From contig JANYDS010000079.1 in the NCBI GenBank assembly GCA_025363475.1, positions 1-62,365 of the forward strand: a stretch of DNA of 62,365 nucleotides. The letters run 5' to 3'. The stretch's first letter is position 1. Every line of letters starts with the position of its first letter. The notes beneath the pieces are model-generated. The model was given only the letters and a program-made list of their open reading frames with translations, was not told the origin of the DNA and searched no databases. This DNA comes from Terriglobia bacterium (GTDB taxonomy: Bacteria > Acidobacteriota > Terriglobia > Bryobacterales > Bryobacteraceae). This document shows positions 7,225 through 15,970 of the stretch, piece after piece. Position numbers and translations under genes: made by a program.

Positions 7225-8757
7225 CTATGCCTTCTGCCCAGAATACTTGGTTTCGAGGGCCTCGAGAGCGGCTGTTTCCATGGCGGCTCGCGGGGCAGTG
7301 GTTCCGGTCCAGATTTCAAACTGGCGGACTGCCTGGTCGATGAACATTTTGATGCCGGGAATCACCTGTTTGCCTTGTTCCCGGGCGCGGCGGATCAGCA
7401 TGGTTTCGAGGGGATTGTAGACCAGGTCGAAGACAATCTCACCGGGAATTTGATCTTTGAAATAGCAGTCATCCACGTTGGGCCACATGCCCACGGGCGT
7501 CGCGTTTACAACCACATCGTAATGCTTCGCGAGGGCCTGTTCATGTAACACGGGCTCGCCGCCGGTGAGCCGGGCCAGAGCTCGCACGCGGTCTGGATTA
7601 CGGCCGGTTAACGCCACTTTAACTCCCGCATCACTGAGGGCGCAGGCAGCGCCGCGAGCCGCACCACCGTTGCCCAGAATCAGGGCCGTTGCGCCGGAAA
7701 GTTTGATGAGTTTTGAGAGCGGACCCGCTACGGCAGCGGCATCGGTGTTTGTGCCGCGCCACTTGTTGCCGTCACGCCAGACGGTGTTCACTGCCCCAAT
7801 ACGGCGGGCCAGCGGATCGATCTCATCGAGATAGCGCATGACCCGCCGCTTGTGGGGGATGGTCACACTGAAACCGCTGAGGGGCAGATCGCGGGCGAAT
7901 TGAAAAAAATCGCGCAACTGGGTGGCGCTGACCAGGAGGGGGACGTAGACTGCGTCCAGCCGACGGGCCTGAAACGCCCGATTGTGCACCTGGGGTGAGA
8001 CGGAGTGGCGAACCGGATCGGCAATGACGGCGTAGATTTTCGCGTCTTTGGTGAACTTGTCGATACGGTAGAGCGAACGCAACTGGCGCGCGTTGACCTG
8101 GCCAGGGGCAGTTCCCTGAACGTGTGCGGGGGCGGCGTACGTAAAAACCGCACCGAGGGCAGTTGATACGACGCGGGAGGGGAAACCGACTTCCCCCATG
8201 GACAAGGTTACCAGGGGGATTTTGGGACTTAGACGGCTGGCTGCCAGCATGCGCCCCATGTCGCTTGGTTTGCGAGCGGTACCCACCAGTTTGTAGACAT
8301 CCGCCGGGACTTTCTGCATCCGGCGCAGAACAGCATCGAGGGGCGGTGTGGCTTCGAAATGGTGCCAGGAAACGATCAACTGAGCGGTGGTGCGCAGAGC
8401 CGCACAGCGATCCGGCACCAGTTCAGCGGTTTCAATTTCGATGTCGATGGCGCGCGCGCCGTATTGAATGGCGAGCTGCAAAATGCGGAGTTCTTCTTCG
8501 ATGCTGCCGTTGAAGCGGCCATGGTTCTGGTGGCGGCGGCAGGTGGCGAGGACGGTGCAGTTGGGATAGTCCTCAAGGAACCTGGCGATGGCGCGGGCGG
8601 CTGCTGCGGGGTCCGGGGTGTAGTCGAGACGGAATTCGAGAAAGCTCTCGCCTGCCTCCGCCTCGCGCCGCGCTTGTTCCAGCAAACGGGGGATATCGGG
8701 GAGTCCGAGTGCAATGCAGATCTTCGGTAGCACGCGGCGGGGCGGCATTTGGTTCAT
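7225..8757 (-). CDS. aroDE: Bifunctional 3-dehydroquinate dehydratase (type I) / shikimate dehydrogenase
   Basis: 510 residues in two parts. Residues 10-240 are a type I dehydroquinase barrel: FLEFRLDY, the histidine in SWHHFEATPP and the Schiff-base lysine in ADVYKLVGTA. Residues 240-510 are shikimate dehydrogenase: YAVIADPVRHSVSPQVHNRA (shikimate-binding SxS), FSVTIPHKRRVMRYLD (catalytic lysine), GAVNTVWR, a GNGGAARGAA nucleotide loop and NATPVGMWPN. It performs two consecutive steps of the shikimate pathway (dehydroquinate to dehydroshikimate to shikimate). It is divergent from lexA across 129 bp. Fusions in this order are known from plants and some bacteria. Confidence 0.95.
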   Translation of the reverse strand: MNQMPPRRVLPKICIALGLPDIPRLLEQARREAEAGESFLEFRLDYTPDPAAAARAIARFLEDYPNCTVLATCRRHQNHGRFNGSIEEELRILQLAIQYGARAIDIEIETAELVPDRCAALRTTAQLIVSWHHFEATPPLDAVLRRMQKVPADVYKLVGTARKPSDMGRMLAASRLSPKIPLVTLSMGEVGFPSRVVSTALGAVFTYAAPAHVQGTAPGQVNARQLRSLYRIDKFTKDAKIYAVIADPVRHSVSPQVHNRAFQARRLDAVYVPLLVSATQLRDFFQFARDLPLSGFSVTIPHKRRVMRYLDEIDPLARRIGAVNTVWRDGNKWRGTNTDAAAVAGPLSKLIKLSGATALILGNGGAARGAACALSDAGVKVALTGRNPDRVRALARLTGGEPVLHEQALAKHYDVVVNATPVGMWPNVDDCYFKDQIPGEIVFDLVYNPLETMLIRRAREQGKQVIPGIKMFIDQAVRQFEIWTGTTAPRAAMETAALEALETKYSGQKA

Positions 8758-8771
8758 AAGAATAGCAGGTG

Positions 8772-8816
8772 GACGTTACTAAAACGTCATCCGGAGCATT
8801 AGAAATTTTAAATTTC
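8772..8816. promoter_or_regulatory. Two palindromes in the divergent aroDE-lexA region, candidate operators
   Basis: GACGTT-ACTAA-AACGTC spans 8772-8788, and GAAATTT-T-AAATTTC spans 8802-8816; both have perfect arms. They lie between the start of aroDE (8757) and lexA (8887). LexA normally represses its own gene, so either could be its operator, but neither matches the classical CTGT-N8-ACAG or GAAC-N4-GTTC boxes. Assignment is inference. Confidence 0.4.
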
Positions 8817-8886
8817 GCACGGGCGGAGCGGCTTCGCTACGATTCCGCTTGCTATTTCACCTTTTCTTCGCCTACGATAACTTCAA

Positions 8887-9510
8887 ATGGCGCTCACCCG
8901 CAGACAGAAGGAAGTCCTCGATTTCATTGCAGGCTATCAGGTGGAACACGGGTATAGTCCGAGCTACGACGAGATTGCACGGGGGCTGAACCTGGCGTCG
9001 ATTGCGACGGTGCATAAACACATTTCCGCGCTGCAAACCAAGAACTACCTGCACCGCGGCCATAATCAGAGCCGGTCGGTCGAGGTGGCACCGCGCTATC
9101 TGCAGGAGCAGCGGCGCAACCGGATGGAAGCATCTCTGGAGGTCCCGATTCTTGGATCAATCGCCGCCGGGGTTCCTGTTGAGACTTACGACGACAAGGC
9201 AACTCTGAGTTTCAGCGATTTTGTGGGCCACAAAGACACGTATGCGCTCCGTGTTCGCGGCAATTCCATGGTGGATGATCACATCTGCGAGGGCGATATG
9301 ATTCTGGTGGAGAATACCGTGGAAGCGCATGACGGCGATATCGTGGTGGTGCTGGTTGGGGGCAAAGAAACTACCCTGAAGCGGATCTACCGGGAACCGG
9401 GCAATCAGATTCGGCTGCAGCCCGCCAATGCGGCGATGAGCCCGATCCGTCTGCCAGCCCATGATGTCCAGATTCAGGGCCGTCTGCTGGCCGTTTTGCG
9501 GAAATATTAA
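8887..9510 (+). CDS. lexA: LexA repressor, SOS regulator
   Basis: 207 residues. N-terminal winged helix: LTRRQKEVLDFIAGYQVEHG and YSPSYDEIARGL with a recognition helix around ASIATVHKHISALQ. The self-cleavage site is A94-G95 (SIAAGVPVE), the catalytic serine is S127 in RGNSMVDDHI and the catalytic lysine K165 in TTLKRIY. The usual GDSM box reads GNSM here. LexA represses DNA-damage genes until RecA filaments trigger its autoproteolysis. It is transcribed divergently from aroDE and ends flush against the stop codon of the convergent DUF2934 gene. Confidence 0.96.
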   Translation: MALTRRQKEVLDFIAGYQVEHGYSPSYDEIARGLNLASIATVHKHISALQTKNYLHRGHNQSRSVEVAPRYLQEQRRNRMEASLEVPILGSIAAGVPVETYDDKATLSFSDFVGHKDTYALRVRGNSMVDDHICEGDMILVENTVEAHDGDIVVVLVGGKETTLKRIYREPGNQIRLQPANAAMSPIRLPAHDVQIQGRLLAVLRKY

Positions 9511-9750
9511 TCAGGCGCGGTGGCGAAGTTCTGCTTCTGCGCGGAACCAGTCGTCAACCGGGTTGCCGCCTTTGCCGCCACGAGACTCCCAGTATCCGTA
9601 GGCAATTTGCGCGATTACTTCCTGACTTTCAGGCTGCGGGGTAGCGGGCGCGGACTCTGTTCTGTGCTTCGCGGAACGCACCCGAGGGGCTGCTTTTTTG
9701 GCCGGTGGAGTTATTTCTGTTACGACGGTTGCAATTTGTTTTTTGGCCAT
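9511..9750 (-). CDS. DUF2934 domain small protein
   Basis: 79 residues. The C-terminal half EVIAQIAYGYWESRGGKGG followed by NPVDDWFRAEAELRHR is the DUF2934 signature, a short domain of unknown function. The N-terminal half is lysine/proline rich and probably disordered. The start at 9750 is chosen because TAGGGGGATAACCACC supplies a strong ribosome-binding site, whereas upstream extension reads into the promoter region. It is divergent from the membrane gene at 9801 and converges on lexA with no gap. Confidence 0.8.
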   Translation of the reverse strand: MAKKQIATVVTEITPPAKKAAPRVRSAKHRTESAPATPQPESQEVIAQIAYGYWESRGGKGGNPVDDWFRAEAELRHRA

Positions 9751-9800
9751 GGTGGTTATCCCCCTATTGTAAAATATAGTTGTTACAGTTTTACGAAGAA

Positions 9801-10301
9801 ATGTTTTATTCGGCCCATCAACAGTTTTTGACGGCAATTGCGGACCCGAACCGGGCGCTGGTACTGATCGCCTCCGGTGTACCGCTGATTTGCCTTGAAT
9901 TTGTGCGGCCTGGCTCTGTGATTCCGGGAGTTTGTGGCGCTGTTCTGCTGATTCTGGGTCTGCATTCGCTCGCCTTGTTGCCGTTGAGTGCCGCAGGAAT
10001 TGTTTTGACCGGTGGCGGTCTGTGCCTTCTTGCTCTTGAAGGGAAATTCCCCAAAAGGCTGATTTGTGCCGGCACAGGTGCGGTTGTGCTGTTTACCGGC
10101 CTGTTAAACCTGTTGGCCGGGGGCGGGCCCGGTGTGAGTGCGGGTAGTGCGCTCGTGGTGACTCTGGTCTTGGCGCTGGTTAGCGGTTTTCTGCTGCCCG
10201 TTGCATACCTCGCCAGGCAAAAGAAACGTGCGGTGGACGCGGTGGAAGCGGTGAATGACAAACAGCCTCAATCGGGCTACGCTATGGCAGGGATTCAATG
10301 A
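9801..10301 (+). CDS. NfeD-like membrane protein
   Basis: About 166 residues with four or five hydrophobic segments. The segment LIASGVPLICLEFVRPGSVIPGVCGAVLLI matches, in short pieces, the NfeD membrane pattern (an acidic residue followed by P-G and repeated glycines within adjacent helices). The soluble OB-fold domain typical of NfeD is missing, so this is a membrane-only variant. The ATG at 9801 is preferred over an in-frame TTG at 9780. Its stop overlaps the start of the SPOR-domain gene by 4 bp (ATGA), so the two are probably cotranslated. Function unknown; NfeD proteins are linked to membrane protein quality control. Confidence 0.6.
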   Translation: MFYSAHQQFLTAIADPNRALVLIASGVPLICLEFVRPGSVIPGVCGAVLLILGLHSLALLPLSAAGIVLTGGGLCLLALEGKFPKRLICAGTGAVVLFTGLLNLLAGGGPGVSAGSALVVTLVLALVSGFLLPVAYLARQKKRAVDAVEAVNDKQPQSGYAMAGIQ

Positions 10302-10951
10302 CGCAGACTGACGGTGAAAAAGAGCTGGTATTGGGCAACAAGCAACTTGTGAGTTTCTTCTTCGTGGTGCTCGCCTTGTGCGGAGTGTTTTTCGCTCTCG
10401 GCTATATGATTGGGCGTAACTCTTCCAAGACCACAGTGATTGGTTCTGACGGCATTTCTACTGGCGGCACAGCAGCCACGGTGTCGCCGATTCCAAAAAG
10501 CCCGGATCCGGAGCCGCCGCGCGAGACGGTGGAAACGCCGCGCCCGGTGGATTCGACCCCCGGACCGATCTCAGGAACACAGCCAGCGGTGCAGACCGAA
10601 GTTGCCCGGGAGGTGCCTTTACGCGAAGTACCGCATGAAGCGCCACGTGAAACACCCCATGAGCCATCCCATGAAACACCCGGGCGTGAAGCCGCCGCGC
10701 CGGAGCCGGGTGCTATGTATCTGCAGGTCACGGCGCTCAGGAGAGGTGATGCGGCAAACCTGGTTAAGACCCTGCGAGAACAGAGTCTCCCGGCGTTGCT
10801 GAATGCCAGCTCAAAGCCGGAGTTATTCCGGGTGATGGTGGGACCTTATCATCAGACCGCTCAGGTAGCCGATGCAAAGGCTCATCTGAAGACGCTTGGT
10901 TTTGGTGATGCGATCGTGAAGAAAGTCAGCCCTTCAGGCGTTCTTCCCTAA
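10298..10951 (+). CDS. SPOR-domain inner-membrane protein
   Basis: 217 residues. A short cytoplasmic N-terminus, one transmembrane helix (LVSFFFVVLALCGVFFALGY, about residues 17-36), a long proline/glutamate-rich linker with repeats such as VPLREVPHEAPRETPHEPSH, and a C-terminal SPOR fold (YLQVTALRRGDAANLVKTL then FRVMVGPYHQTAQV). SPOR domains bind glycan strands stripped of stem peptides at division sites, so a role at the septum is likely by family. The last 28 codons recur as a broken copy at 14468-14550, beyond the neighbouring TonB receptor. Confidence 0.85.
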   Translation: MTQTDGEKELVLGNKQLVSFFFVVLALCGVFFALGYMIGRNSSKTTVIGSDGISTGGTAATVSPIPKSPDPEPPRETVETPRPVDSTPGPISGTQPAVQTEVAREVPLREVPHEAPRETPHEPSHETPGREAAAPEPGAMYLQVTALRRGDAANLVKTLREQSLPALLNASSKPELFRVMVGPYHQTAQVADAKAHLKTLGFGDAIVKKVSPSGVLP

Positions 10952-11050
10952 ATTGGGGTGGCCAGCGGGTGTTCCCCTAAAAGCGCGGCGAAATGCTTTC
11001 GCGCGATCTCAGGATGAGCCGCCCCTCCTCGGGAAAGAACACTCAGTTCG

Positions 11051-14000
11051 TTAGAACTTGAACTGAGTGGACAAGCGAAACATCCGCGGATTGGTGATCA
11101 CCGTCGGGGTTCCACCAATACCGCAGTTTGTTGGATTGCCCGCGCTGGAGCACTGTGCGCTATCCATGAACAAGTGAACGTTGTTGGTTCCGAGCGATTG
11201 GGATTCGGCGATGGCAACGGACTGATTCATGGCGTTGAACATGCTGACCTCAGCGGAGAGTTTATACTTCTCGCGGAACATGAAGTTGCGGCGCAGGGTA
11301 AGGTCAAACTGACTGATGCGGGGGGTAAGACGGGAACCGGGCGCAACCAGCTGAATGATTTCGGTGCCCTGCTTCAGGTTGGCATCGACGATGGCACCAA
11401 GAGCCGAGTTGGCTGCATCGCGAGGGCACTGCGAGCAGTTCGTGGGGTAGCGCGTGGTGGGTCCGACGCTCCAGTTCACAGTATAGAAGCCCTGAACGGC
11501 GCCGGTAAAGACGCTCGCCGAGCGTACCTGGCCCAGGAAATTGCCGAGCTGGTTGGTGTAATTGGTGCTGGAAACAGGCGCATTGTAGAGCGAAATCGCC
11601 GCTTCGAAGCCATACTTGATCGGAATGTTGCCAGACAACTTGAGTTCATTCCGGTAAGGAACGCCGTCAAGTTTTCCCAGGCTGGCGACGCTGATTCCGT
11701 TAACTGTGAGGTTGGAGCCGGACTGGTCACAGAAACGAAGAGTATTGGGGTCGTTCAGGTTGGAGTTGGTGGCCGGCATGTCGCAGGTGCGGTCCCACAT
11801 CTTGTCGGCTGACCAGCCGCCGAAGAGGCTGATTTTGCGCGGCAAACGGGCGTTTACCGAGACTTCATAGCCGTTGTAAACGTTGTTGCGCGTGCTGTGC
11901 GGTGCATTGGTCTGATGCAGCGCGGGCTTCAGCCCGGCAAAGGTAGCGGCCAGGTTGAATACCGTTATCGGCGTACCATCCAGCGGATTGAGAATGTTCT
12001 GGGGCGTCCAGGCAGAACCGGGAACGGCGAGATTATTCACGGTGATCTGCTGATAGTCGAGCCGGTGATTCCAGTTCGCATTCAGCGTGACACCGCGGTA
12101 CAGTTCGCGCTGCAGGCCGGCGCTGAACTGCCAGTTGTATTCGCGATGGTAGGTGGGGTCGATGTCGTGATCGGAAGGCAGGTTGCCGAAAGCGAGGTTG
12201 GTATTTGGCCCGATATTGCCCTGACCAAAGGTGGCACCCACGGGGTAGCAGCCGGGGTTGCCTGTAGTCATGGTGGAAAGCGTTTGACCCGGGGTCACCT
12301 GGCAGGCGGTGGTGGGCGCACCGGTCCAGATCACGGTCTGCGTGGCCAGGAACATCGGGTTGAACGCATTCAGGTTGCCACTGACCAGCGGGCTGTTGTA
12401 TTTGCCCACAGCTGCCTTGAGGGCGGTTTTGTGATCCCCGAAAAGGTCATAGACGATTCCCAGGCGGGGAGACCAGTCTTTAAAGCAGCTGATGCCTGGA
12501 TTCGTCTGGCAGTTGATCTCAGCGAAGCTGCGGGCCGGAACGAAACGACCGGCAGGTGCGCTGGTTGCTTCAATGTGATTTCTGAGGTATTCCCAGCGCA
12601 GGCCGGCGGTCACCGAGAGGCGTTTGTAGCTCCACGTATCCATCGCGTAAATGCCGAGATCGTGATCGAGACGCGGGTGGGAATAGGTTGGCGTGTCATA
12701 GGCAGTGATGTTGTTGGGAACGCCGTTCTGGAAGTTATAGATGGCATCACCGTTCAGGAGAGTGTGAGCATAGGCGGGGCCGAAGCTGTCCTGCAGGCCG
12801 AATTTGATCTGGTGGCTGCCGGTTACATACTGCCCGGTCGCGTTGTATGCATAACGGTCAAACTTGTAGAAATTATTGAGACCGCCCGCAATACTGCGCG
12901 AACCTTTGGCTGTGTCGAGTTGCGTGCCGGCGGCGTACCATTCCGGGGTAAACGGCGTCTTCAGAACGCCCGGCTGGTTGGTGACGTAGTAGTCGTTGTA
13001 TTCAATGCCGAAACCGGCCTGGAGGATCAGCCGGGAGGTCAGGGTACCGGTCCAGCGAGCTTGGGCGATGTAGTACATGACCGGGTCGCGCTTGTTGGAT
13101 GAGATGTCCGGATTTGAATCATTGAAGCCGCCCGCACCAGAGACGATGTCATCTGTGATCGTCTTCCACATGCGGTGGTCCATGATGGAAATCTTGTTCT
13201 TCGAATTGAGCTGCCAGGTCAGGCGGAGATGACCGGTGTAGATGAAGTCTTTTTCGATACCCGGATCGCCGTTCGCATAGAATGATCCGGGCGATTGAAG
13301 GTTCGAGAGCTGCTTGCGGCCCGTGAGGACAAACCATAGTTTGTTTTTGAGGATCGGGCCACCAAACGAGCCGTCGAAGTCCTGAATTTGATTCACTTTC
13401 GACTGACCCGTGACTCCGCGGGTAACTTCGAGCGGTGTCACATTGCTGCCGACAAAGCGGGAAGGAACCCACCCCAGAAAGATGTCGCTGTTGAACCTGT
13501 TCCCGCCTTCTCTGGGTACCATGTTGACGAGCACACCGCCCGCCGAACTGTCAGCACCGATGGCGCTGGTCTGGTAGGTGGTTTCCTGAATGATGGCGTT
13601 ATCGACATAGGCCTGAATCTGCCCGTCGTTCTGGGTAACGTTGATCAGAATTCCATCGAGATTCCAGATGGTATGCCAGGTGTCATTGCCGTGGGATGTC
13701 AGATAGGTCTGCTGCACCTGCATGGAACCGCCGACGTCCGGCGTATTCAAATGGACACCGGGAACGAGGGCCCCGAGAGACTGTACGTTGCGCGCGCTGG
13801 GAATGGCGTCCATTTCATCCCGCGAGAGCACGGCGGGATGAGCCGCATTCTGGACGTCGACTGTTGCGACTGAGGCATCCACATTGACTGTTTCGCCGAC
13901 CGAACCAGGTTTCAGCGAGGCATCAACAGTTACGGTTGTATTTGATGGGACTTCAACCTGCTGTTTGACGGTAGCGAAGCCGGGCACTGTAAAAGTCATG

Positions 14001-14248
14001 GTGTAAACGCCCGGGCGAACGTCAACCACCGCATAACGGCCTTCGCCGTCCGTGGTTACTGTGCGCTGGCCTTCAATCAGGGCGGGGCTCGCGGCTTCCA
14101 CTGAGACTCCCACCATAACCGCGCCGGTGACGTCTTTGGCGGTCCCTGAAATTGAGCTTTGCGCGATGGCGTTTGCAGGCATGAATGCGCAGGCTGCGAA
14201 GCCCATGAAGCAAATATTCTGGAGTGCTCTTCCTGCTCTTCTAATCAT
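11051..14248 (-). CDS. TonB-dependent receptor, Oar-like, with carboxypeptidase-regulatory N-domain
   Basis: About 1065 residues from the ATG at 14248, which gives a clean signal peptide (MIRRAGRALQNICFMGFAAC to ANAIAQ); a longer in-frame start at 14296 would disrupt it. Next comes a carboxypeptidase-regulatory beta-sandwich (ISGTAKDVTGAVMVGVSVEA, DGEGRYAVVDVRPGVYTMTF), then a plug domain (VLSRDEMDAIPSARNVQSLG) and a long outer-membrane barrel ending in FRLSTQFKF with a terminal phenylalanine. Such receptors are abundant in Acidobacteriota and import large ligands, often glycans or peptides. It lies between the intact SPOR gene and a fragment of that gene, which suggests later insertion. Confidence 0.93.
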   Translation of the reverse strand: MIRRAGRALQNICFMGFAACAFMPANAIAQSSISGTAKDVTGAVMVGVSVEAASPALIEGQRTVTTDGEGRYAVVDVRPGVYTMTFTVPGFATVKQQVEVPSNTTVTVDASLKPGSVGETVNVDASVATVDVQNAAHPAVLSRDEMDAIPSARNVQSLGALVPGVHLNTPDVGGSMQVQQTYLTSHGNDTWHTIWNLDGILINVTQNDGQIQAYVDNAIIQETTYQTSAIGADSSAGGVLVNMVPREGGNRFNSDIFLGWVPSRFVGSNVTPLEVTRGVTGQSKVNQIQDFDGSFGGPILKNKLWFVLTGRKQLSNLQSPGSFYANGDPGIEKDFIYTGHLRLTWQLNSKNKISIMDHRMWKTITDDIVSGAGGFNDSNPDISSNKRDPVMYYIAQARWTGTLTSRLILQAGFGIEYNDYYVTNQPGVLKTPFTPEWYAAGTQLDTAKGSRSIAGGLNNFYKFDRYAYNATGQYVTGSHQIKFGLQDSFGPAYAHTLLNGDAIYNFQNGVPNNITAYDTPTYSHPRLDHDLGIYAMDTWSYKRLSVTAGLRWEYLRNHIEATSAPAGRFVPARSFAEINCQTNPGISCFKDWSPRLGIVYDLFGDHKTALKAAVGKYNSPLVSGNLNAFNPMFLATQTVIWTGAPTTACQVTPGQTLSTMTTGNPGCYPVGATFGQGNIGPNTNLAFGNLPSDHDIDPTYHREYNWQFSAGLQRELYRGVTLNANWNHRLDYQQITVNNLAVPGSAWTPQNILNPLDGTPITVFNLAATFAGLKPALHQTNAPHSTRNNVYNGYEVSVNARLPRKISLFGGWSADKMWDRTCDMPATNSNLNDPNTLRFCDQSGSNLTVNGISVASLGKLDGVPYRNELKLSGNIPIKYGFEAAISLYNAPVSSTNYTNQLGNFLGQVRSASVFTGAVQGFYTVNWSVGPTTRYPTNCSQCPRDAANSALGAIVDANLKQGTEIIQLVAPGSRLTPRISQFDLTLRRNFMFREKYKLSAEVSMFNAMNQSVAIAESQSLGTNNVHLFMDSAQCSSAGNPTNCGIGGTPTVITNPRMFRLSTQFKF

Positions 14249-14467
14249 CTGGTCACAATCCCCTGTGAGTTTTCCGGCAATTCCGGCGTTGATCAACCTG
14301 CGCTGGCCTAAAAAACAACTTCCGTTTGCAACCTGTAAATATTTTGGTGAACCGAAGGCCCGGATCGATTAGTAGGTATATATCTTTCGCCTGCCGGTGT
14401 CAATGCGGAAGTTCGAGCTCGAGCGAGTGGCGGGACTTCGAGTGGCGAGATCGCCGTGCGGGATGGT

Positions 14468-14550
14468 GCCGATGCAAAGGCTCATCTGAGACGCCTGGTT
14501 TTGGGGATGTGATTGTGAAGAAAGACGGCGTTTCCGGATTTCTTCCTTAG
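14468..14550 (+). pseudogene. Broken duplicate of the SPOR gene 3' end
   Basis: GCCGATGCAAAGGCTCATCTGA is shared exactly with the intact gene near 10868, and the following bases align down to the stop codon (GATGTGATTGTGAAGAAAG versus GATGCGATCGTGAAGAAAG). A one-base deletion after CATCTGA shifts the frame: the first part reads ADAKAHL and the second part reads GFGDVIVKK...FLP. Upstream, GGGATGGTG may match GGTGATGGTG of the intact gene across a roughly 30-bp deletion. It ends 8 bp from the anti-sigma factor stop. It is a non-functional vestige. The rest of the 310-bp gap (14249-14558) shows no gene. Confidence 0.85.
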
Positions 14551-14558
14551 AGAGTGAC

Positions 14559-15191
14559 TTAGCTACGGACGCGGAAGCCGTATTCGTGAACCAGTGCGCC
14601 TTCAGAATTGTATAGACGCACAAAATAGTCGCCCTGTGACAGCGTCTTGCGGATATCGAGCTGAGCACCCCCTGCTGTGGCCAAAATACTACCGGCCCAC
14701 TGTGATTTGCCGGTGGAATCAACCACTTCCACACGGAATGGTCCGCCCGTTTGGGGCGCGTCGATTAGAGTCAGGTGAATTTCTTTGGCAGGCAGCGAAT
14801 AGGGCATGGTGCCGCGCATCGCTGTCAGCTGCAGCGATGCCGTTGGGGCGATATTGGTGTTTCCGGTTACGGAAAGGCCAACCGCGAGTACGACAGCCGC
14901 GCCAGCGAGAACCAGAGCGAAACCCGGTTTCCCGAGCCATTCGGGCAGCCCGAAACGCGACCACCATGAGAGAGTATTCCGCTGAACGGTATTCTCCCTG
15001 GCTGGAGCCACACCATCGGCAATCAGGGCCTCTCGCATCCCAACAGAAAAATCCTGCATCTGGTCAAGGCGTTCAAGACAAACCGCGCACACCAGTAAAT
15101 GCTCCTCAAGCACTGTCATATCGGACTCGGCTAACCGGCCCAGAGCGTACTGCTCCAGCTGGTCCTCCGTTCCGTGGAAATTTAGGTCCAC
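14559..15191 (-). CDS. Transmembrane zinc-finger anti-sigma factor
   Basis: 210 residues. The N-terminal 45 residues carry a zf-HC2/ZAS-type motif H31-x3-C35-x2-C38 (EEHLLVCAVC), which in this family grips the ECF sigma factor. One transmembrane helix spans about residues 90-108 (PGFALVLAGAAVVLAVGLSV). The C-terminal 100 residues would be periplasmic and look like a beta-rich sensor (LPAKEIHLTLIDAPQTGGPF, GDYFVRLYNSEGALVHEYGF). It follows the ECF sigma gene by 83 bp on the same strand, as expected for a sigma/anti-sigma pair, and shares its operon with a TPR-CHAT gene. Confidence 0.88.
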   Translation of the reverse strand: MDLNFHGTEDQLEQYALGRLAESDMTVLEEHLLVCAVCLERLDQMQDFSVGMREALIADGVAPARENTVQRNTLSWWSRFGLPEWLGKPGFALVLAGAAVVLAVGLSVTGNTNIAPTASLQLTAMRGTMPYSLPAKEIHLTLIDAPQTGGPFRVEVVDSTGKSQWAGSILATAGGAQLDIRKTLSQGDYFVRLYNSEGALVHEYGFRVRS

Positions 15192-15274
15192 ACTTAGCTC
15201 CTTATAGGAAAGGTGCGGAGGAACAAAATTCTTCTCAATGTTTTTTGCTTTTTTCTCAAATTATTTTCGTGCGC

Positions 15275-15970
15275 TCAGGCCGGCTTGCGCAAATTGACTC
15301 CGACGCCTGCGGCCAGACGTTTGCCGATCTCGCCAAAACGCGCTTTTGCGCGGGATTTGAGCAGCCGGAACTGGTTATAGCTCAGACCCATGTCGGCACA
15401 GATCTGCTCCTGAGTTTGTTCCTGAACGTAGAACCGGTTCAGAATTTCCCGGTCCCGGCGTGAGACGCTGCTCAATACCTTCCGCGCGATATCGGCTCGC
15501 TGCCGCGCCATCACGGTTCGTTCCGGATCTTCACGCCAGTCAGAAACGGTGAGCAGGGTGTCGTCAAATTCGGCCCGGGTGCGGCGTTGCTGCACGGCAC
15601 TGTCGATGGAGCCTGCGATCTGTCGTTTTACGACAGTCCTGACGTAGCCCATCAGACGGTCAGGTTCACGCAGTTCACCGTTGCGAATGGCCTGGGTCAC
15701 AATCAGGAAGCAATCGTGGACTTTATCATCCAGCTCTTCCGGCCCCAGATTGCGCAGCAGAAAATAACGGATACCCTTGGCGAAGATAGCGTAGAGTTCC
15801 TCCATGGCCGCCGGTTCACCGGCATGGATACGCTGAACGAGTTTCGCCCAGTCAGTCACCTGGAGGACTTCCGGCCTTGGTGCTTCGGATTCGGGAACCG
15901 CGTCGGACGCCATCGTGTCTATTGTTGCCTGTGATGTTACCAAGCCTCTGACTGTTGCCGCTGATGTCAC
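15275..15970 (-). CDS. ECF-type RNA polymerase sigma factor
   Basis: 231 residues from a GTG at 15970. This start is chosen because the GTG overlaps the upstream CHAT stop by 4 bp (GTGA) and has a strong ribosome-binding site (GGGGAGGG) just upstream; an ATG at 15913 is the alternative. Region sigma-2 covers AAMEELYAIFAKGIRYFLLR to PDRLMGYVRTVVKRQI, and sigma-4 covers VLSSVSRRDREILNRFYVQE to YNQFRLLKSRAKARFGEI with the helix-turn-helix EQICADMGLSYNQFRLLK. No sigma-3 region, as in ECF factors. It is sandwiched between the TPR-CHAT gene and the anti-sigma gene, so the three likely form one control unit. Confidence 0.92.
   Translation of the reverse strand: MTSAATVRGLVTSQATIDTMASDAVPESEAPRPEVLQVTDWAKLVQRIHAGEPAAMEELYAIFAKGIRYFLLRNLGPEELDDKVHDCFLIVTQAIRNGELREPDRLMGYVRTVVKRQIAGSIDSAVQQRRTRAEFDDTLLTVSDWREDPERTVMARQRADIARKVLSSVSRRDREILNRFYVQEQTQEQICADMGLSYNQFRLLKSRAKARFGEIGKRLAAGVGVNLRKPA

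Noticed and set aside
11897-13102. Long plus-strand frame of 401 codons within the first TonB receptor
   Set aside because: Antisense to a well-supported receptor gene, without motifs of its own.
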